Assembly: GCA_017407365.1 (NCBI GenBank) | Contig: JAFQWR010000203.1 | Coordinates: forward strand, 1-7,023 | DNA: 7,023 bases | From: Clostridia bacterium | GTDB taxonomy: Bacteria > Bacillota > Clostridia > Christensenellales > HGM11417 | Direction of reading: 5' to 3' | Part shown: piece by piece, positions 6,184-7,023 of the stretch | How the letters are laid out: each line of letters begins with the position of its first letter | Numbering within the stretch: position 1 is the first letter of the stretch | Notes under the pieces: generated by a model | What the model saw: the letters and a program-made list of their open reading frames with translations, nothing else | Database searches by the model: none | Told to the model about the DNA's origin: nothing | Made by a program: the position numbers and the translations under genes

Positions 6184-6809
6184 TTTTTTGCCTTCAGGCT
6201 TTCCACCGCCTGACATTCCCGCACATAGAGGGGAACCAAGCCGTTGTAGTCAACAGTCTTGCCGCCCGAAAAGCGATCGCTTACGATACCGCCAAGAGCC
6301 TCTAAGCTGCTGTCAAACTGCACACACGGTCTTTGAGTGACAAGCGAGGGCATATCGGTGATTACCTTGCCCCCATAGGGCAGAGCGTCAAAATCCTTAG
6401 CCTCACAAACGGAGGGCTCTGTCAGCGGCTTGCCGCACTCAAACGCCTGATAATACACCTTTTTCTGTGCGGCATCGGTCGCCGTGATGCAGGCCTCCCT
6501 TTCAAGGTATGCCATCAGCTCGGTAGAGGTGACAGCCACACAGGGAATATTCTGCACTTGTGCAATGGCGCGCACGGTGGTGACACCGATACGGATGCCC
6601 GTGAAGCTACCGGGGCCGACCACGCACCCAACGCCGTCAAGCTGTGAAACGGTTACCCCTGCCTCATCCATAATGCGCTGTATATGCGGCAAAAGCACCT
6701 CCGAGTGCGTTACTCCGCAATCTGCAAAATACGCGCCGTGCTGTACGCCGTCTACCGTAAGCGAAACGGTCAGCGATTTTTTGGAGGTATCCAGAGCAAG
6801 CAAAATCAT
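6180..6809 (-). CDS. tsaB: tRNA threonylcarbamoyladenosine biosynthesis protein TsaB
   Basis: A 209-residue ASKHA-fold protein that is the non-catalytic partner of TsaD; with TsaE they transfer threonylcarbamoyl from threonylcarbamoyl-AMP to A37 of tRNAs reading ANN codons. Seen: LALDTS at 4-9, THSEVLLP at 34-41 and GPGSFTGIRIG at 65-75, the family signature, and PLYVRECQAV near the C-terminus, as in other TsaB proteins. Length is slightly short of the usual 220-240, with the loss in the variable C-terminal half. The ATG at 6809 overlaps the tsaE stop as ATGA and has GAGGTGA upstream inside tsaE; the stop overlaps the rimI GTG. Such coupling suggests matched amounts of the three proteins. TsaD is not encoded in the window. 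Confidence 0.95.
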   Translation of the reverse strand: MILLALDTSKKSLTVSLTVDGVQHGAYFADCGVTHSEVLLPHIQRIMDEAGVTVSQLDGVGCVVGPGSFTGIRIGVTTVRAIAQVQNIPCVAVTSTELMAYLEREACITATDAAQKKVYYQAFECGKPLTEPSVCEAKDFDALPYGGKVITDMPSLVTQRPCVQFDSSLEALGGIVSDRFSGGKTVDYNGLVPLYVRECQAVESLKAKK

Positions 6810-7023
6810 AGCTTCACCTCAAAGGGCGTGCGGATGGTGATTTTCCTGCGGTTTTCGCCCAGCTTCTCAATGGTTACGGTCGCATAACTCTCGGGCAGAT
6901 AGGACGGAATTTTAGACGCCCATTCCACCGCACATACCGCATTGCTTGCGCCAAAAAGCTCCTCTAAGCCAAGCTCCTCTGCCTCGTCCTCGCTGTTTAA
7001 GCGGTAAAAATCAAAATGATGCA
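6806..7023 (-). CDS. tsaE: tRNA threonylcarbamoyladenosine biosynthesis protein TsaE (C-terminal part)
   Basis: The last 72 residues of the ATPase that drives turnover of the TsaB-TsaD complex in t6A synthesis; the gene enters from the right edge, so the start and P-loop are outside. Seen: HHFDFYRL at the edge, matching the conserved HxDxYRL of TsaE, then acidic EEAEELGLEELF-type sequence, VCAVEWASKIPSYLP (the family's EWxE..xxxLP motif), and a final beta-rich stretch. The stop TGA at 6806-6808 overlaps the tsaB ATG. Identification rests on motif order plus the tsaB neighbour. Confidence 0.9.
   Translation of the reverse strand, partial: HHFDFYRLNSEDEAEELGLEELFGASNAVCAVEWASKIPSYLPESYATVTIEKLGENRRKITIRTPFEVKL

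Noticed and set aside
5542..6213. 223-codon open frame on the plus strand opposite rimI and the hydrolase
   Set aside because: It spans two clear minus-strand genes and their junction, with no motif of its own.
1..7023. CRISPR, insertion sequence, tRNA or attachment-site signals
   Set aside because: Reading both strands showed no regularly spaced repeats, transposase motifs, terminal inverted repeats or cloverleaf-like segments.

Overview
The window comes from a low-redundancy, gene-dense bacterial chromosome. Every recognisable gene lies on the minus strand, so the window reads right to left. The proteins look like those of an anaerobic Clostridia-type Firmicute (gut Oscillospirales or Christensenellales-like): they are rich in cysteine, the base composition is moderately GC-rich by eye (not computed), Shine-Dalgarno sites are strong AAGGAGG types, and the wall-ligase variants resemble clostridial ones. 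I saw no mobile element, tRNA, rRNA, CRISPR array or phage gene.

Region A (7023 down to 5755) is the tRNA t6A / ribosomal-protein acetylation cluster: the 3' part of tsaE, then tsaB, then rimI. The genes are joined by 4-base ATGA and GTGA stop/start overlaps. TsaE and TsaB belong to the threonylcarbamoyl-transfer complex that modifies A37 of ANN-decoding tRNAs, and RimI acetylates the N-terminus of ribosomal protein S18. The catalytic partner tsaD, often next door, does not follow here.

Region B (5762 down to 2414) continues the same tight run with an alpha/beta hydrolase, a MurF-like ligase whose usual N-terminal substrate domain is replaced by a multi-span membrane segment, and a divergent D-alanine--D-alanine ligase. 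The likely logic is that the ligase makes a D-Ala-D-Ala type dipeptide and the membrane-tethered MurF-like enzyme joins it to a wall precursor. The hydrolase's role is unknown. A possible 11-residue ORF bridges the hydrolase and the MurF-like gene.

Region C (about 2441 down to 1) appears to be a separate transcription unit. A good extended -10 promoter is built into the last codons of the D-Ala ligase gene. It drives an endonuclease IV-like TIM-barrel protein and then nadE, glutamine-dependent NAD+ synthase, which runs off the left edge. The NadE glutaminase domain has lost its catalytic cysteine (Gly at residue 168), which is the most checkable oddity in the window.

There is no gene-free stretch over 300 bases; the two longest gaps are about 88 bases each. 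No convincing intrinsic terminator was seen.
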